Source: Hydrangea macrophylla (Eukaryota; Streptophyta; Magnoliopsida; Cornales; Hydrangeaceae). Taken from it: a stretch of 64,000 bases of DNA. Each line of letters opens with the position of its first letter. The first letter of the stretch is position 1. Positions 10,667-22,020 of the stretch are shown here, one piece after another. Made by a program: the position numbers and the translations under genes. Below the pieces are notes generated by a model that saw nothing but the letters and a program-made list of their open reading frames with translations, searched no databases and was not told the DNA's origin. Location: NCBI GenBank assembly GCA_033977485.1, contig CM066998.1:23685501-23749500 (forward strand), read 5' to 3'.

Positions 10667-11086
10667 TAGGGGTGTTAAAAAAAACTGTTACACTGAACCG
10701 GCCGACCAAGACTGACCAAATTTTACAATTATGGTCGGTTTGTATATCTAATGGTCGGTGCTCGATTTTTTATGTTTGAAAAGCTCAATTTTTAGTTGGT
10801 GGCTGGTTTGTTGAAATTTAAAACCAATTTCACCGAACCTACCGAACATTCCACTATATAACATACATGTCTAATGCCTGAATTAACTCTTAACTTTCCT
10901 TTGTTAGTCCCAATACACTGATAATACTTTTCAAGGCTATTCTAAGTCTTTTCATTTCTTTCTCTCTCACAAAACCAAGAGAGTGTATGTAATGCCTACA
11001 CTGACTCAACATTATAGATATAACTGCCTCAACACTCAATAATGATATACACTAGACTTTTCATCTGCTTAGTTTAATAGAGTATG

Positions 11087-11148
<62 letters not shown>

Positions 11149-11777
11149 CTTTCTAAGAAAGTCTAGACTGACTAGTCTTGTCATCTCCTTAGTTTATGAT
11201 TTTCCTTTCTTTCCCTCTCTCACACACAACTTAATGGTCCAAAACCTTGCAGCACTCTTTAACCCCTTTGAATTTGCAATCAACCATCACTAACCACTAA
11301 CTCGAAGACACGAGATAACCCTCTCTCTCTCTCTCTCTCTCTCACCATTCACCGCCATCACGATCAACCAAACTACTGATTAGAGTTCAGTTCACTGAAG
11401 AAGATGAATGTAGGGCATCTGAACTCCCTCAGATTTGAAGAGAATACTGAGATTCACTCGTATTTGAAGATGAAGACTAAGATTTCAGAAACTGTAAGTT
11501 ATACCCTCACACATTTTTTAAATTACTCCATTCCTTTTGCAAATTGGAGTTCGTGTTTTTCAGCTTGAATGCTTGGTTATTAAAATATGGGTTTTTTGTT
11601 AGGCTAAAGCATTTAAACCAAAATCGACCAAAACCGGCCGAACATTTTTCAATCGATTGACATAGGTTTTAAAATACTTTTGGTCGATGGCAGTTTTATA
11701 ATTAAGAAACCGAATACAATCGGTTTGGTTGTTATACTCCACCTAAAACTGACAAAAACTGACCGTTATCACCCCTA
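10667..11777. mobile_element. Non-autonomous hAT-like DNA transposon, 1111 bp
   Basis: Terminal inverted repeats TAGGGGTGTT... and ...ATCACCCCTA are flanked by an 8-bp duplication GCCAAGGG (10659-10666 and 11778-11785). The sister LTR has the unoccupied site GTCAAGGG at 37903-37910. TIRs starting TAGGG and an 8-bp TSD are typical of hAT. There is no transposase. The interior holds subterminal AACCGGCCGA-type motifs at both ends and two CT microsatellites (11089-11145 and 11320-11342). Confidence 0.8.
11089..11145 (+). repeat. (CT)n microsatellite
   Basis: About 28 uninterrupted CT units inside the hAT-like element. The Leu/Ser repeat ORF over it is an artefact of the dinucleotide. Confidence 0.95.
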
Positions 11778-11982
11778 GCCAAGGGCAGTGTGTATGGTTG
11801 TGTGGGTGTATATATATAGATATATATGTGTGTATATATATATAACTCACAAGATATGTCTCTCTCTTTCTCTCAAGGCTGTGGAAACTGGCCCAAGGTG
11901 ATAAATGAATGCATATATACAGAGGTTGAGAGTGCAACACGTCCAAAGCTCAAGCAAAGAAGAAAACTTATCTCAGCTTATG

Positions 11983-12173
11983 CCAATCGATTGGTAAAGA
12001 TGGCAATCGATTGGTAACAAACATTTAAAGGCAATCGATTGGTATAGATGACAATCGATTGATATGTTACCACATATTGAACTTAAGTCAATAAGAGAGC
12101 AATCGATTGGGAACATGTCTATCAATTGGTATTCAAAAGTGGCAATTGATTGGGAATAAGGCAATCGATTGGT
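11983..12173. repeat. CAATCGATTGG palindrome array (chromovirus LTR, TATA-proximal upstream)
   Basis: About seven copies of GCAATCGATTGG or variants; counterpart of 38102-38294. In minus orientation it lies 90-280 bp after the LTR start, in U3 upstream of the likely TATA region. Confidence 0.85.
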
Positions 12174-12264
12174 AACCAAATTTCACCAAAAGAATAGGAA
12201 ATGTTATACAAGTATAGAAATGAAATACCAGGTCTTATTTTATATAAAAATACATAATATTACA

Positions 12265-12278
12265 TCATCCACCACTCA
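12265..12278 (-). other. Polypurine-tract region of chromovirus
   Basis: On the minus strand GAGTGGTGGATGA immediately precedes the 3' LTR start. It follows the TTTCAAGGACAAAATCC block that usually ends chromovirus coding regions. Confidence 0.45.
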
Positions 12279-12315
12279 TTAAGGATTTTGTCCTTGAAAT
12301 CAAGAACATACAGAG

Positions 12316-13861
12316 TTAAAATAAGAATGGAAACTTCTCACGCATCTCTGACTCTAATTCCCATGAAGCTTCTCCTTCATCATGATGCTTCCACTAAACC
12401 ATCACCAATGGAATCTCCTTGTTCCTGAGCTTCTTGATTCCTTGATGCAAAATATGAATCGGTCCTTCGTTGAATACAATAATGTTGTTGACTTCAATAT
12501 CTTCAAAGTTGATCTCGTGCATTGGGTTATGGGCACACTTCCCCAGCATACTGATGTGGAAAACGTTGTGCACTCCTGACATCTTTGGCGGCAACGCAAG
12601 GTGATAAGAAACCTTCCCAACACATTCTAGAATCTCGAACGGTCCGCTAAATCGTGGTGCTAACTTGCCTCTCTTCTGACCAAATCTGACGATGCCTTAA
12701 ATAGGTGAAACCTTGAGTAGCACATGATCTCCAACGGTAAACTCCAAGTCTTTGCGTTGCTTATCAGCATAACTCTTGTGCCAGGTCTGAGCTGTCTTTA
12801 TTTTCTCATGTACAATCTGAATCTTCTCACTGGTTTCTCATACCATCTCTGGCCCAAGAAGTTGAGTATCTCCGACTTCAGTCCAACATAATGGTGATCG
12901 GCAAGGTCTAACCGTATAAAGCTTCAAACGGTGCCATCCCTATACTCGAATGATAACTGTTGTTGCAGATGAATTCGATCAACGGTAGGTGTGTCTCCCA
13001 AGAACTCTCAAAATCAATGACACAAGCACGTAACATATCATCGATTACTTGATTTACTCATTCATTCTGCCCGTCGGTCTGCGGATGAAAGGCTGAACTC
13101 AAGTTTAGTGTTATTCCCATTGCTGTTTGAAGACTCTTCCAAAGTCTATGGTAAAATGCGAATCTCAATCTAATACGATAGACACAGGTACTCCGTGTAA
13201 CTGTACTACGTGTTGTAGATACATCCGGCTCAAATGTTCTACTAGATACGTCATACTATAGGCAATAAAATGTGCTGTCTTCGTAAGTCGATCCAAGATT
13301 ACCCAAATAGCATCATGGTTCTGTTGTAACTTCGGTAATCCTACCATGAAATCCATAGTGATGTGTTCCTATTTCCATTGAGGAATCGATAACAGTGCAG
13401 TAATAGAGGTGGTTTCTGATGTTCTGCCTTTACTTGTTTACAAGTAAGACATTGAGATACATACTCAATTATTTCTCTCTTCATTCCTTCCCACCAAAAA
13501 TTTCTCTTCAGATCCTTATAGATCTTCGTACCTCCCGGATGAATAGTCATTCGTGACTTATGTGCTTCATCCAATATTTTTTTCAAAGATTTTCTTCATC
13601 AGGTACACAAAGTCTATCTTTACATCGTAAGGCTCTGTCCATACTGATACTCCAGATCTCTGGTTCCTTAGCTGACATCTGAGCGAACCATAGCTTCAAA
13701 TCTTTCGTCGTCTGCTGAGCTGCTATGATACAGCTAATTGAAGTTGGTTGTACCATCAAACATCCAAAATTTTGTCTTTCTATTGGTTCCACTGGCTGAA
13801 TCTCAAATTTAGCTAACACTTCTAATGCTTTCCATTCTCGAATTAGTAATGTAGCGATCAC
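12316..13861 (-). pseudogene. pol: Chromovirus integrase and chromodomain (decayed)
   Basis: The zinc-binding region reads EAHKSRMTIHPGGTKIYKDL, then NFWWEGMKREI and CLTCKQVK (HHCC pattern). The catalytic core begins MDFMVGLPKLQQNHDAIWVI with the first Asp, and SIVLD holds the second. After the core come HISMLGK and the chromodomain-like segment IHILHQGIKKLRNKEIPLVM, a stop, then WKHH...ASWELESEMREKFP to a TAA at 12316. Several frameshifts and stops separate the blocks (breaks near 13341-13370 and in 12600-13160). A working enzyme would insert the cDNA, with the chromodomain steering it to heterochromatin. This copy is dead. Confidence 0.85.
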
Positions 13862-15289
13862 TAGTCAAGGTTTACGGCTCAAAGCATCCGCTACGACATT
13901 CGCTTTACCTAGATGGTATTGTAACAAAAAGTCTTAGTCCTTGAGTAACTCCATCCATCTTTGTTGTCGCATGTTCAATTCTTTCTGAGAGAACAAGTAT
14001 TTCAAGCTCTTATGATCGAAAAAAAACTTCTCTCCATAGAGTGAGTGTCTCTAGATCTTTAATGCAAATACTATTGCTGCTAATTCCAAGTCATGCGTCG
14101 GATAATTCTTCTCATGTACCTTCAATTGTCTTGATCCATATGCAATGACATTCCCATCCTGCATAAGCACACAACCTAATCCTTGGTGCGATGCATCACT
14201 ATAGATTATTTATTGTTCTCCACTCTTAGGTATCGCGAGTACTGGTGCAGAAGTTAATCTTTCCTTTAACTCTTGGAATACACCCTCATCCTTGTCTGTC
14301 CATTCGTACTTTATCTCTTTTCTTGTCAAAATCGTCAAAGGTCCTACTATCTTGGCGAATCCTTCTACAAATCTTTTGTAATATCCTACTAAGCCAAAAA
14401 AACTTCTAACTTCCAACGCATTGGTCAGCCTATTCCAGCACAAGACTGCACCAATCTTAGACGAGTCCACGAGATGCCATCTTAAGATATAACATGTCCT
14501 AAGAATTTAACCTCTTGTAGCCAAATTTCACACTTACTAAACTTTGCATACAACTTGCTATCTCAAAGTGTCTGTAAAGCAATTTGTAAGTGGTCTTTGT
14601 GAGCTTCTTCTGTATTTGAGTAGATCAGTATGTTGTTGATGAACACTATAATGAATTTATCCAAATATGGTCTGAATACTCTATTCACTAAATTCATAAA
14701 TACTGCTAGTGCATTGGTCAGTCCAAAAGGCATAACTAAAAAATCATAATGCTGGTATCTTATCCTAGATGCAGACTTCAACAAATCCTTTGGTCAAACT
14801 AATAGTTGATGATATCCTGAACGTAGATTGATCTTTGAAAAGATCCTGGATCCTTGTAACTGGTCGAATAGATCATCTATTCGGGGCAGTGGATGTCTAT
14901 TCTTGATCGTAACCTTGTTTAATTCCCTGTAGTCTATATAGAGTCGAAGTGTTTCGTCCTTCTTCTTCACAAATAGGACTGTACTCCCCAAGGTGATGTG
15001 CTTGGACAAACAAATCGTAGATCTTCAAGTTTCTGGACTTGCTTCTTCAGTTCCAACATCTCAGTTGGTGCCATCCTATAAGGAGTCTTTCATATCGACA
15101 ACGTACCAGGTACTAATTCCACACAAAAGTTTATTTTTCCCTTTAGTGGAAGTCCTTTAATGTCTTGGAATATATCCTGAAAGTCTTGTATAGTAGGAAT
15201 CTGATCCATCTTGAGTTTTGTACTATTACTACCGATCATAGCTAAACCACTTATCAAGAACATGTCGCTCATTGTCTGACACTAAAATC
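13862..15289 (-). pseudogene. pol: Chromovirus reverse transcriptase and RNase H, catalytic dyad lost
   Basis: RT motifs are [55 protein letters not shown] and the region that should be YVDD. Here that box reads FINNILIYS: both catalytic Asp codons (14632-14637 on the + strand) are Asn. RNase H follows with SFFGLVGYYKRFVEGF and AAIVFALK upstream of ADALSRKP. Stops and indels occur throughout, for example at 14480-14560 and 14790. Both Asp-to-Asn changes are G-to-A in CpG context. It would be inactive even if the frame were open. Confidence 0.85.
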
Positions 15290-15699
15290 TAATCATCGGC
15301 CGTCCTTGTATCGGGAATACAATCGTTCTAGTAGGGTAATCTAGGTTGGCATTATACTTAGTCAACCAATCCATCCCTAGGATAATGTCAAATTCTAACA
15401 TTTATAGAATTACCAAGTTTGTTGGAAGATTCCTATCTCCTAAAGTCAATGGGCAATTCTTACATACTTTACCCAGCTTAACAGTCACTCCCAAAGGTGA
15501 CACATCATTAAGATCTGGCTCAAGTGTCTGGGGTTCTAAACCCAATTGACGCACAATCTTAACAACAATAAAAGAATGTGCAGCTCCAGTATCGAATAAA
15601 GCTTTAACTAGACTATGAAAGAGTACAAGCATATCTTTTAAATGCTGTTGTTCATCAACATTAAAACCTGCTTCTCCTGGGATTATAGCATTCATCCTT
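15290..15699 (-). pseudogene. Chromovirus aspartic protease (decayed)
   Basis: A retropepsin-like segment ALFDTGAAHSFIVVKIVRQL lies at about 15560-15610, with the DTGA active-site motif intact. It continues LGLEPQTLEP and the later IILGMDWLTKYNA block typical of Ty3 proteases. A stop separates the two blocks near 15400, and the next stop falls near 15290. The segment lies between the gag zinc knuckles and RT, as expected. Confidence 0.8.
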
Positions 15700-16836
15700 G
15701 TCTAAACTGGAGGTCATTTAATCCCTTGAGCTGTTGCCCTATAGTATCCTCCCTATGGTATACGGCAATCCCTGCTCAAGTGCCCTAGTTTGTTGCAAGT
15801 TCGATAGTTACCACCCATCCAATGGTTAACCTTGGAAACTATGCAGAACTTGGCAATATATCATGGCTTGCCACAGTTAAAACAACCTCCACTATTGCTT
15901 GGCGGGGCTATTAGCAGTTCTTGAGGTTGCGGTCCTTGCTATCGATGTTGCTGGGGTCGAGGATAGAGCGACTGAGGCTTCCTTGTTCCATCCCAAGTTC
16001 TCTTATTACCTTGAAAATTTCCTTGAGGTCTCCACCCTTGGGTATTCCTTGGTGATTGTGTTTGGAAATTTCTCTATTGGAAGTTCCTTGATGGTTGTGG
16101 TTGACTCATCTATGGTTGTTGTACTATATAAGCATCCTTTTCTAGAATTATTGCAAGTCTGACCAGTCCTTCAAAACTTTGCTTTAGGTGGCCAACCATC
16201 ATATGGCAAAGATGGGGATTCAGTCCCTGGTGAAATCTTTTCACCTTCTTCTGTGGCATATCGATCATGTGTAGAGCGAATCGAGATAATGCTCAAACTG
16301 GGTGGTATATTCTCTTACTGTCCAATCTCCTTGAACTAAGCTCATGAAATTCTTTTCCTGTTGATCCTTTTCGTCATCTGGAAAGTACATCTCTAGAAAT
16401 CTTCCCTTAAATGTTACCCAAGGCATTGCTCTCACAGCATTTATCCCTATAGTGGCTCACTTAGCCTCCATCAATCTGTAGTCGCATAGGTGAGCTAGAA
16501 CGTAGCAAGACAACAGTTCTCTTGCTTGTTGAATTCCAATGCTTCAAAGATCAACTCCATTTCCCTTATCCACTGCTCGACTTTCCATGGTTCTACTAAC
16601 CCATCGAACTTCTCGAGATGTAATCCTTGAAAACTTGCTAGTAACTTGTCCCCTGTGTGTCTCTACTGGAATGGTACAACTGGGGGTTGGACAGGTTTTT
16701 GATTAGTAGCATAGTTGTAGGTATCGCCTACATGCTCCATCCGTTGCATGAATGCTTCAAAAACTGCAGATGGATCCATTCCCTTTGGAATAAGTGCTCC
16801 AATTTGCGCTTGGTGATTTCTCAAGGGTCCTACCAT
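15700..16836 (-). pseudogene. gag: Chromovirus gag with two zinc knuckles (decayed)
   Basis: The frame opens MVGPLRNHQAQIGALIPKGM at 16836. Capsid-type blocks follow, FDGLVEPWKVEQWIREMELIF and ALHMIDMPQKKVKRFHQGL, then a Gln/Pro-rich region. Two knuckle motifs are present: CFNCGKP*YIAKFC with an internal stop at about 15860, and NYRTCNKLGHLSRDC at about 15780, in which the first Cys is Tyr. Many stops and shifts interrupt it. Gag would form the particle core and bind RNA through the knuckles. Confidence 0.8.
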
Positions 16837-17218
16837 AATGATAACGAGTGTTACCTACAAAAGACACATTGATTAGCTAAAAGTCTTCTTGTAGAAATGA
16901 AAACAAGATAGAGCGAGAAGCAACAAGAATTAACAGTTCTATTAAACAACACATCAAAGCAACTATATAATAAATATCAAAAAGTACTGCTCGTATATAT
17001 ATATCAAAAGATGTACCACATAGTACATACTAGTTAAACTGTGTACCTCGTGGGACAAAGCTAAAACAATATTAAGGTCAGCTATTTACAATACTACTAC
17101 TAAGGATAACATCTATACAAAGCTATGGTCAAATAGCTATATCTCAAACTCCCAAAAATTTGGTGGACAACATGTCCTGATAAAACTAACAAAGACATAA
17201 ACCCCTACAGATCCTGAC
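16837..17218 (-). other. Spacer between chromovirus acidic ORF and gag
   Basis: AT-rich sequence with no convincing ORF on either strand. It joins the end of the acidic ORF to the gag start. Confidence 0.5.
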
Positions 17219-18151
17219 TTAAAAGTTATCAGCATCCGATCCCACTGCTGGTGCATCATCCTCAGGTGCAATGTCCATCTCTACTAGTGGATGATCCTCA
17301 GCTGGTGCTGCTGCTGCTCCTACTACCATCCCAATATCCCAATCCTCAATTATCATGTCGTCAACCTCCATCTCCTCAATATCAAATGCTGGCTCAGCAA
17401 CATCGGCAATTAAATGAGCAAAATCCCCAACAATAGCCATTGCATCTGTTAATGCAACCTGTCTTGTCAGAAGTCCGACTGGTTATGCAACCATAGCGGC
17501 TACCCACTCGGCTGCCATATTGGCAATAACTGCCATATGAAGGACAAGTCCTGCTGGTAAATCAAACTCCACAGGTATCTCTGGTACATCTACTCCCTCA
17601 TTAGGAACATCCTCTATTGGGTCCTCTAGCTCAAACTCTGGTTCCTCCAGGTCATCACTCGGCTCGTCGTCATCGTCAACTGGCTTGATGTCCTTGGCAG
17701 GATCCTCCTCTGGGTCAGCATCTACTATCGACTCGGCCTCTGGTAACTCTGGCTCCTCCGGTTTCTCCTTTTGCGCTAGAATGGGTAACTCAGGTACTGG
17801 TGATGGTAGTGCTACTACAGGTACAGCCTCAATAGGTCCTCCAAGAATCGCTCAAAGCTCAATAGCATCCATCTCTAGCTTACTCTAGATCAAACGTAGA
17901 ATCTCCTGGAAGATATCCCTACCAATCCTCGTTGAATGATAAGCATCCATATGCATCTCTATAGGGTCGGTCTTCCTGGTCACGTAAAGAACCTTCCACA
18001 TATCCTCATCTAGATATCTACTAGGTGTCTGATGTATGCGGTCATGATAAAACTCTGGATCAGCTGGCTCCACGGCATCCCCATGGATCACGTGTCCTCT
18101 ATAAGCATCGATCACAAACTTATGGAACTCTGGATCCATGCAAACCTGCAA
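17219..18151 (-). pseudogene. Acidic ORF upstream of gag, unknown function, 310 codons with three stops
   Basis: One frame runs from ATG at 18151 to the stop at 17219-17221, interrupted only by TAG (17885-17887), TGA (17852-17854) and TAA (17483-17485). It begins MQVCMDPEFHKFVIDAYRGH and contains DEDMWKVLYVTRKTDPIEMH. The rest is strongly acidic and Pro-rich (KEKPEEPELPE, VDDDDEPSDDLEEPEFELED) and ends ...DNF. The TGA looks like a decayed CGA. It lies between the PBS and gag, where most chromoviruses have only a leader, so it may be an extra ORF or an N-terminal gag extension separated by decay. No domain recognised. Confidence 0.55.
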
Positions 18152-18273
18152 GGAAAACTAACTATCGTCAAATGGAAGAACTTATCTTAAACTCATATCT
18201 CATCTCAAGGATCTTAAGATACAAGGACCAGATGGTGTGGAATGGTTTAGTGAACGAAAGTATCACAACCTAG

Positions 18274-18286
18274 GACTCTGATACTA
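18274..18286 (-). other. Primer-binding site (tRNA-Met type) of chromovirus
   Basis: The minus strand reads TAGTATCAGAGTC just inside the 5' LTR. The canonical plant iMet PBS is TGGTATCAGAGC, so two or three positions have changed. Confidence 0.7.
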
Positions 18287-18294
18287 AAAAACCC

Positions 18295-18891
18295 TGTCAA
18301 GCCCAGGAGTAGCAAAAATAGAGAAAAAAAAATTTCCTTTTTGAGTCCGTAGGGAATGACTGATGAATGTCACTAATGATCCACACCACACAGTACTGGT
18401 CTACAACAGGAATAGTAATAAAAATAAACTTGATATAAATAGCCGTTGCTTTTATTACAAACATCAGAGTTATTACAATAGTAAAGCTACAACGGAAGTA
18501 TATAAGGTTTGGAAGCAACATATGCCCAAGTACCAAATATAACAAAATAGTCTAAAAAGAAATAAATAAACTAATAACTATATCCAAATCTTCAGCTAGT
18601 ATACACATCAGCGTACTAGTCTTCCCCAAAATAGACATCATCGGAGGGGCCATCCTCTGCATATTCGACTCCCGGATAGTAGTCGTTGTCGTAGGCTCCA
18701 CCACCTGCAGAATAAGATATAGGATAGTCTAGACGTGAAAAATCCAGGCAATAAAGACTGTCAGCTTAATGGGAGCTGAGTGAGTATAAACTATCAAGGT
18801 ACCAGTTATCTGAAATAAATAACAAGCTTATGAAGACACGAGATAGGTTCTACTATAATAATATCTTGTTTCTTTATTCAACGACGTTAAC
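18295..18891 (-). repeat. Chromovirus 5' LTR, first piece (split by nested element)
   Basis: On the + strand it begins TGTCAAGCCC next to the PBS. It is interrupted at 18891 by the element 18892-36693 and resumes at 36699. Its end resembles the nested element's LTR, so the two are related families. Confidence 0.8.
18887..18891. other. Target-site duplication TTAAC, left copy
   Basis: TTAAC here and at 36694-36698 directly flank the nested element, which proves its boundaries. Confidence 0.85.
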
Positions 18892-19659
18892 TATCACGCC
18901 CCAGAGTAAGCTAAAAATTGGGAAAATAGAAAATTTTCCTTTATGGGTCCGTAGACACATGACTGGTTGATTAACCGTCCTGTCCTTCTAACTCTGCACA
19001 ATTAACCATAAGGGAATTCCTAAAGCATAAATATAACTTAACCTTAATAGAGTGCAATTACAATAGTAGAAGTGAACGAGTTACATCAACATCAAGCATA
19101 TTACTTAAGGGTTATACTGAACGTAGTACATAAGACAAACATAAGTTGCCACTGGGATATCCATCTTCAATTTCTAGCTCAGGTCTATCCTTCTTAGCTC
19201 CTCGACCTTGCAACCTAAGCTTGTCTCCCTATTTTACAAAACCTACATCACTCTGGATAAAGGAATGCCCATGGCGTAACATGCCGTTAGCTTTGGAACA
19301 AAGCTGAGTGAGACTCTAACCGCACAATAATCAATAAATACAAATATCTCTCAACTCATGTTAGTTCAATATCTTAGGATAGAGTTAATCTTTTATCAAA
19401 AGATGCATTCTTTCACGGGCATGGCAAAGGTCTCAACAAAAACATGTAAACAAGTAAGCATATTATCACATTTCATCATAGAATGGATTCTCTTTTCATC
19501 AACAGGTTCATGCATGTCAATGCATGACCAACACTACTTCCTTCATGTTGGGACGTCAAATCCATGTCCTGAACAATGAACTCATAACACTTGTTAAAAA
19601 ACATACATATCGCTCGCCAACCCTTTTTCATCGTTCCATTTTTCTTATCCATCTATCGC

Positions 19660-19990
19660 CCGACTATCGATCTAACTGTCGCCCTGTTACTGTCGCCCTA
19701 ATAGGCACTCTAAATGTTGCCCAAACAACATTCTAACTATCATCCAACTAGCATGTTAACTGTCACCCAACTGGCATGCTAACTGTCGTCCAACTGGCAT
19801 ATTAACTGTCGCCCAACTGGCACTCTAACTATCGTCTAAATGGCACACTGACTATCGGCCAAATGGCATATTAACTGTTTCCCAACTAGCATATTAACTG
19901 TCGCCCAAACTGGCACTCAAACTGTCGCGCAACTGGCACATTAACTGTCGCCCAACTAGCATTCAAACTATCGCCCAATTGGCATTCTGC
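19660..19990. repeat. 24-bp minisatellite in LTR (about 14 units)
   Basis: Tandem imperfect units of CTGTCGCCCAACTGGCAT-type sequence, each about 24 bp. The matching tract in the other LTR (33604-33838) has about 10 units. Confidence 0.9.
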
Positions 19991-21202
19991 TCAAATTCAC
20001 TTTTCTTTCTCGATCACATTCCCATTCAATAACATCTCGCTCTTCAGGCAATGTATACTATCTCATGTCATGATATGAAAGTGTCCATTATCATTTACTC
20101 GTATGCTTCTCTTCTTTTATTTACTTAATTAACATTTCATGCGTTACCTACTCTGATTAGCCATCATCATAAAAATATGCATCCATCATCTTAACAGCGG
20201 AAACATCATTATATAAACATGGATCACATAACCAGGATTTGATGCCAGTAATCATATAGATAAAACCCTTATCATGCTTACATATCCCATAACACTACCA
20301 TAGCACGAATAATCATAGCGATATAGATTCCAGGGAAAATATAGCATCATAAAAAATTCATTACTATGCAGCACATCATTCAGACAGCTTATAAGTATCT
20401 TTAATTAATCATATTAGGATTAGAGTGAGATTAGAAAACTCACCTCGATAATATAGCAAGCTCAGAACCTCGGTAGAAGTTAACCGGCAAGTTCTACAAC
20501 ATAAAACAGAAGAATACGATAAAGTATAAGTGCTAACTACAGGGGCATAATGGTAATTTTACCATATGAGGATGTAAACATCAAGGTAGCTATCTACGCG
20601 TCATTCTAAGTCCAATGCCATTGACTAGACTCAAATCGGAGTCCGTCGCGTATTACGAGATAAAATGCAGGGCTTGTTATACTAATGCGGGCCCTAAAAG
20701 ACAGGCTGTATTTTCGACTTAGTTGAAATGTCACATAACTTAAGGAGAATGATCTAGACATTATTCTAAGACTCTGAGAACTGAGCGCGTATTTTTCGGA
20801 GTCCTAGATTATTTATTATGAATTTTTAAAGATTATAAGTACTAGAAAATACCCAAAAATAAATGCATAAATATAACTATACTGAGAAATTAGTACTTGG
20901 AAGTATTTTTAATAAGTAATATACAATAAAGTATACTCTCAGTATTTATCTCATAATTTTCGGAACTCGTTTAGTATTTTTAATAATTAATGTAGCAGTA
21001 TAATAGCTCCTTATTAATTATTAAAAATATTAAGATATAGTATTACAGCTTTTATAACTTTGGGGATATCATAAAATAGCATCGGGGACATTCCCCTAAT
21101 TTTCCATAATTTATTAGAGCTCATTGGTATTTAAATATCTATTTAAATACTAAGGAAACTTAATATTTATTATTTATAATAATCATATAAATAATAAATA
21201 TA

Positions 21203-21395
21203 TGGGGGCTGCTAACCTACAACATGATGGTTGTAGGTTAGCATCGTACAACAACCTCTTTAGTGACGAAAAGCAGGTTTTTAGCGACGAAAATTTTGTG
21301 GCTAAAAGTTCCAACTTTTAGCGACGAAAAATTTCGTCACTAAAAGCCAGTTTTTTGTCACTAAAAGCCTCCTTTGTTGTAGGTTAGCAAATCCC
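21203..21395. mobile_element. 193-bp MITE with 8-bp target duplication
   Basis: The ends carry inverted GCTAACCTACAAC / GTTGTAGGTTAGC. The 8-bp duplication TAAATATA lies at 21195-21202 and 21396-21403. The other LTR has one uninterrupted copy around 35022-35032 (AATAATAAATATATATAAT). The left end alone is a hairpin (GCTAACCTACAAC-ATGATG-GTTGTAGGTTAGC), and the interior repeats AGCGACGAAA in both orientations. TSD length suggests hAT-type mobilisation. The AT-rich site leaves its exact length slightly uncertain. Confidence 0.8.
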
Positions 21396-21554
21396 TAAAT
21401 ATATATAATACTATAATAATATTCAGAATATAAAGACTATTAGATAATAATATTCGATAATATGAAAACATTAGTAATACAATTATACACCATTTATAAT
21501 TCATAAAACCATTTAAATCTATTAATATTAATAATATTAATATTAAAAAATAAG

Positions 21555-22020
21555 GCAGACCCGACGGGTCAACCCGAACCGACCCTAAGCTAAACGGGTA
21601 GCCCGTTTAGGCTCACAACATAACTCAAATGGGTGATCCACTGAGTCAGACCCAACCCGACCCAAAATAACTGGACTATCCACTTACACTCTTGAATATA
21701 CCCAACCCAACAAGCTCATTCGGGTTAAACCAACCCGAATCGGTGACCCAATTACACTAACTAACTGACCCAATCCACTAACCCTAAACCAAACCAAATC
21801 CTGACCCGACTCGAAACCAATTACACACACAAGCTAATCTGCCCTGATTACTCAAACCCGACTCGAGACTGGCCCGACGTCAAAACGACATCGTACCACT
21901 AAAAGTACCCACGGGTTTTATTAAAACCCGACCCTACCTGGATCTTTACCCATTTCCACTCATACACGAACCCATCCTAACCCAAATCCGACCCAACCCA
22001 AAAACCCGGGTGTTGTAACC
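21555..22020 (-). repeat. G-rich (GGGTT/GGGTC) low-complexity tract in LTR
   Basis: The + strand is made of CCCGACC / ACCCAACCC words. On the element's sense strand this is runs of GGG, for example GGGTTTTTGGGTTGGGTC near 21975-22005. A similar tract is in the other LTR (35165-35560). Several GGG runs close together could form a quadruplex. Confidence 0.6.

Larger units (their letters stand above)
9734..12264 (-). repeat. 3' LTR of Tekay/Del-like chromovirus (left LTR, 5' part displaced)
   Basis: In minus orientation the LTR starts at 12264 with TGTAATATTA and is cut at 9734, where the Athila-like element sits. Without the 1.1-kb hAT-like insertion it matches 36970-38386 throughout, including the GGATATAAACCATCCACC repeats and two CAATCGATTGG arrays. 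The remaining part lies outside the window. Confidence 0.85.
12265..18294 (-). mobile_element. Internal region of Tekay/Del-like Ty3/gypsy chromovirus
   Basis: On the minus strand, in order: PBS (18286-18274), an acidic ORF (18151-17219), gag with two zinc knuckles, protease, RT, RNase H, integrase and a chromodomain-like tail ending at 12316. The LTRs are 9734-12264 (left, truncated by the Athila-like insertion) and 18295-18891 plus 36699-38386 (right, split). All domains are broken by stops and frameshifts. The domain order and C-terminal chromodomain place it in the chromovirus group. The Tekay/Del assignment rests on gag, RT and chromodomain wording recalled from the family. Confidence 0.85.

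Noticed and set aside
11084..11293. Leu/Ser-repeat protein
   Set aside because: It is the translation of a (CT)n microsatellite inside the hAT-like element.
19660..19990. CRISPR-like tandem array
   Set aside because: Units are contiguous and imperfect with no unique spacers, and the tract lies in a plant LTR. It is a minisatellite.
21555..22020. Interstitial telomere repeat
   Set aside because: Words are CCCGACC/CCCAACC, not the plant telomere CCCTAAA in tandem, and the tract is a regular part of both LTRs.
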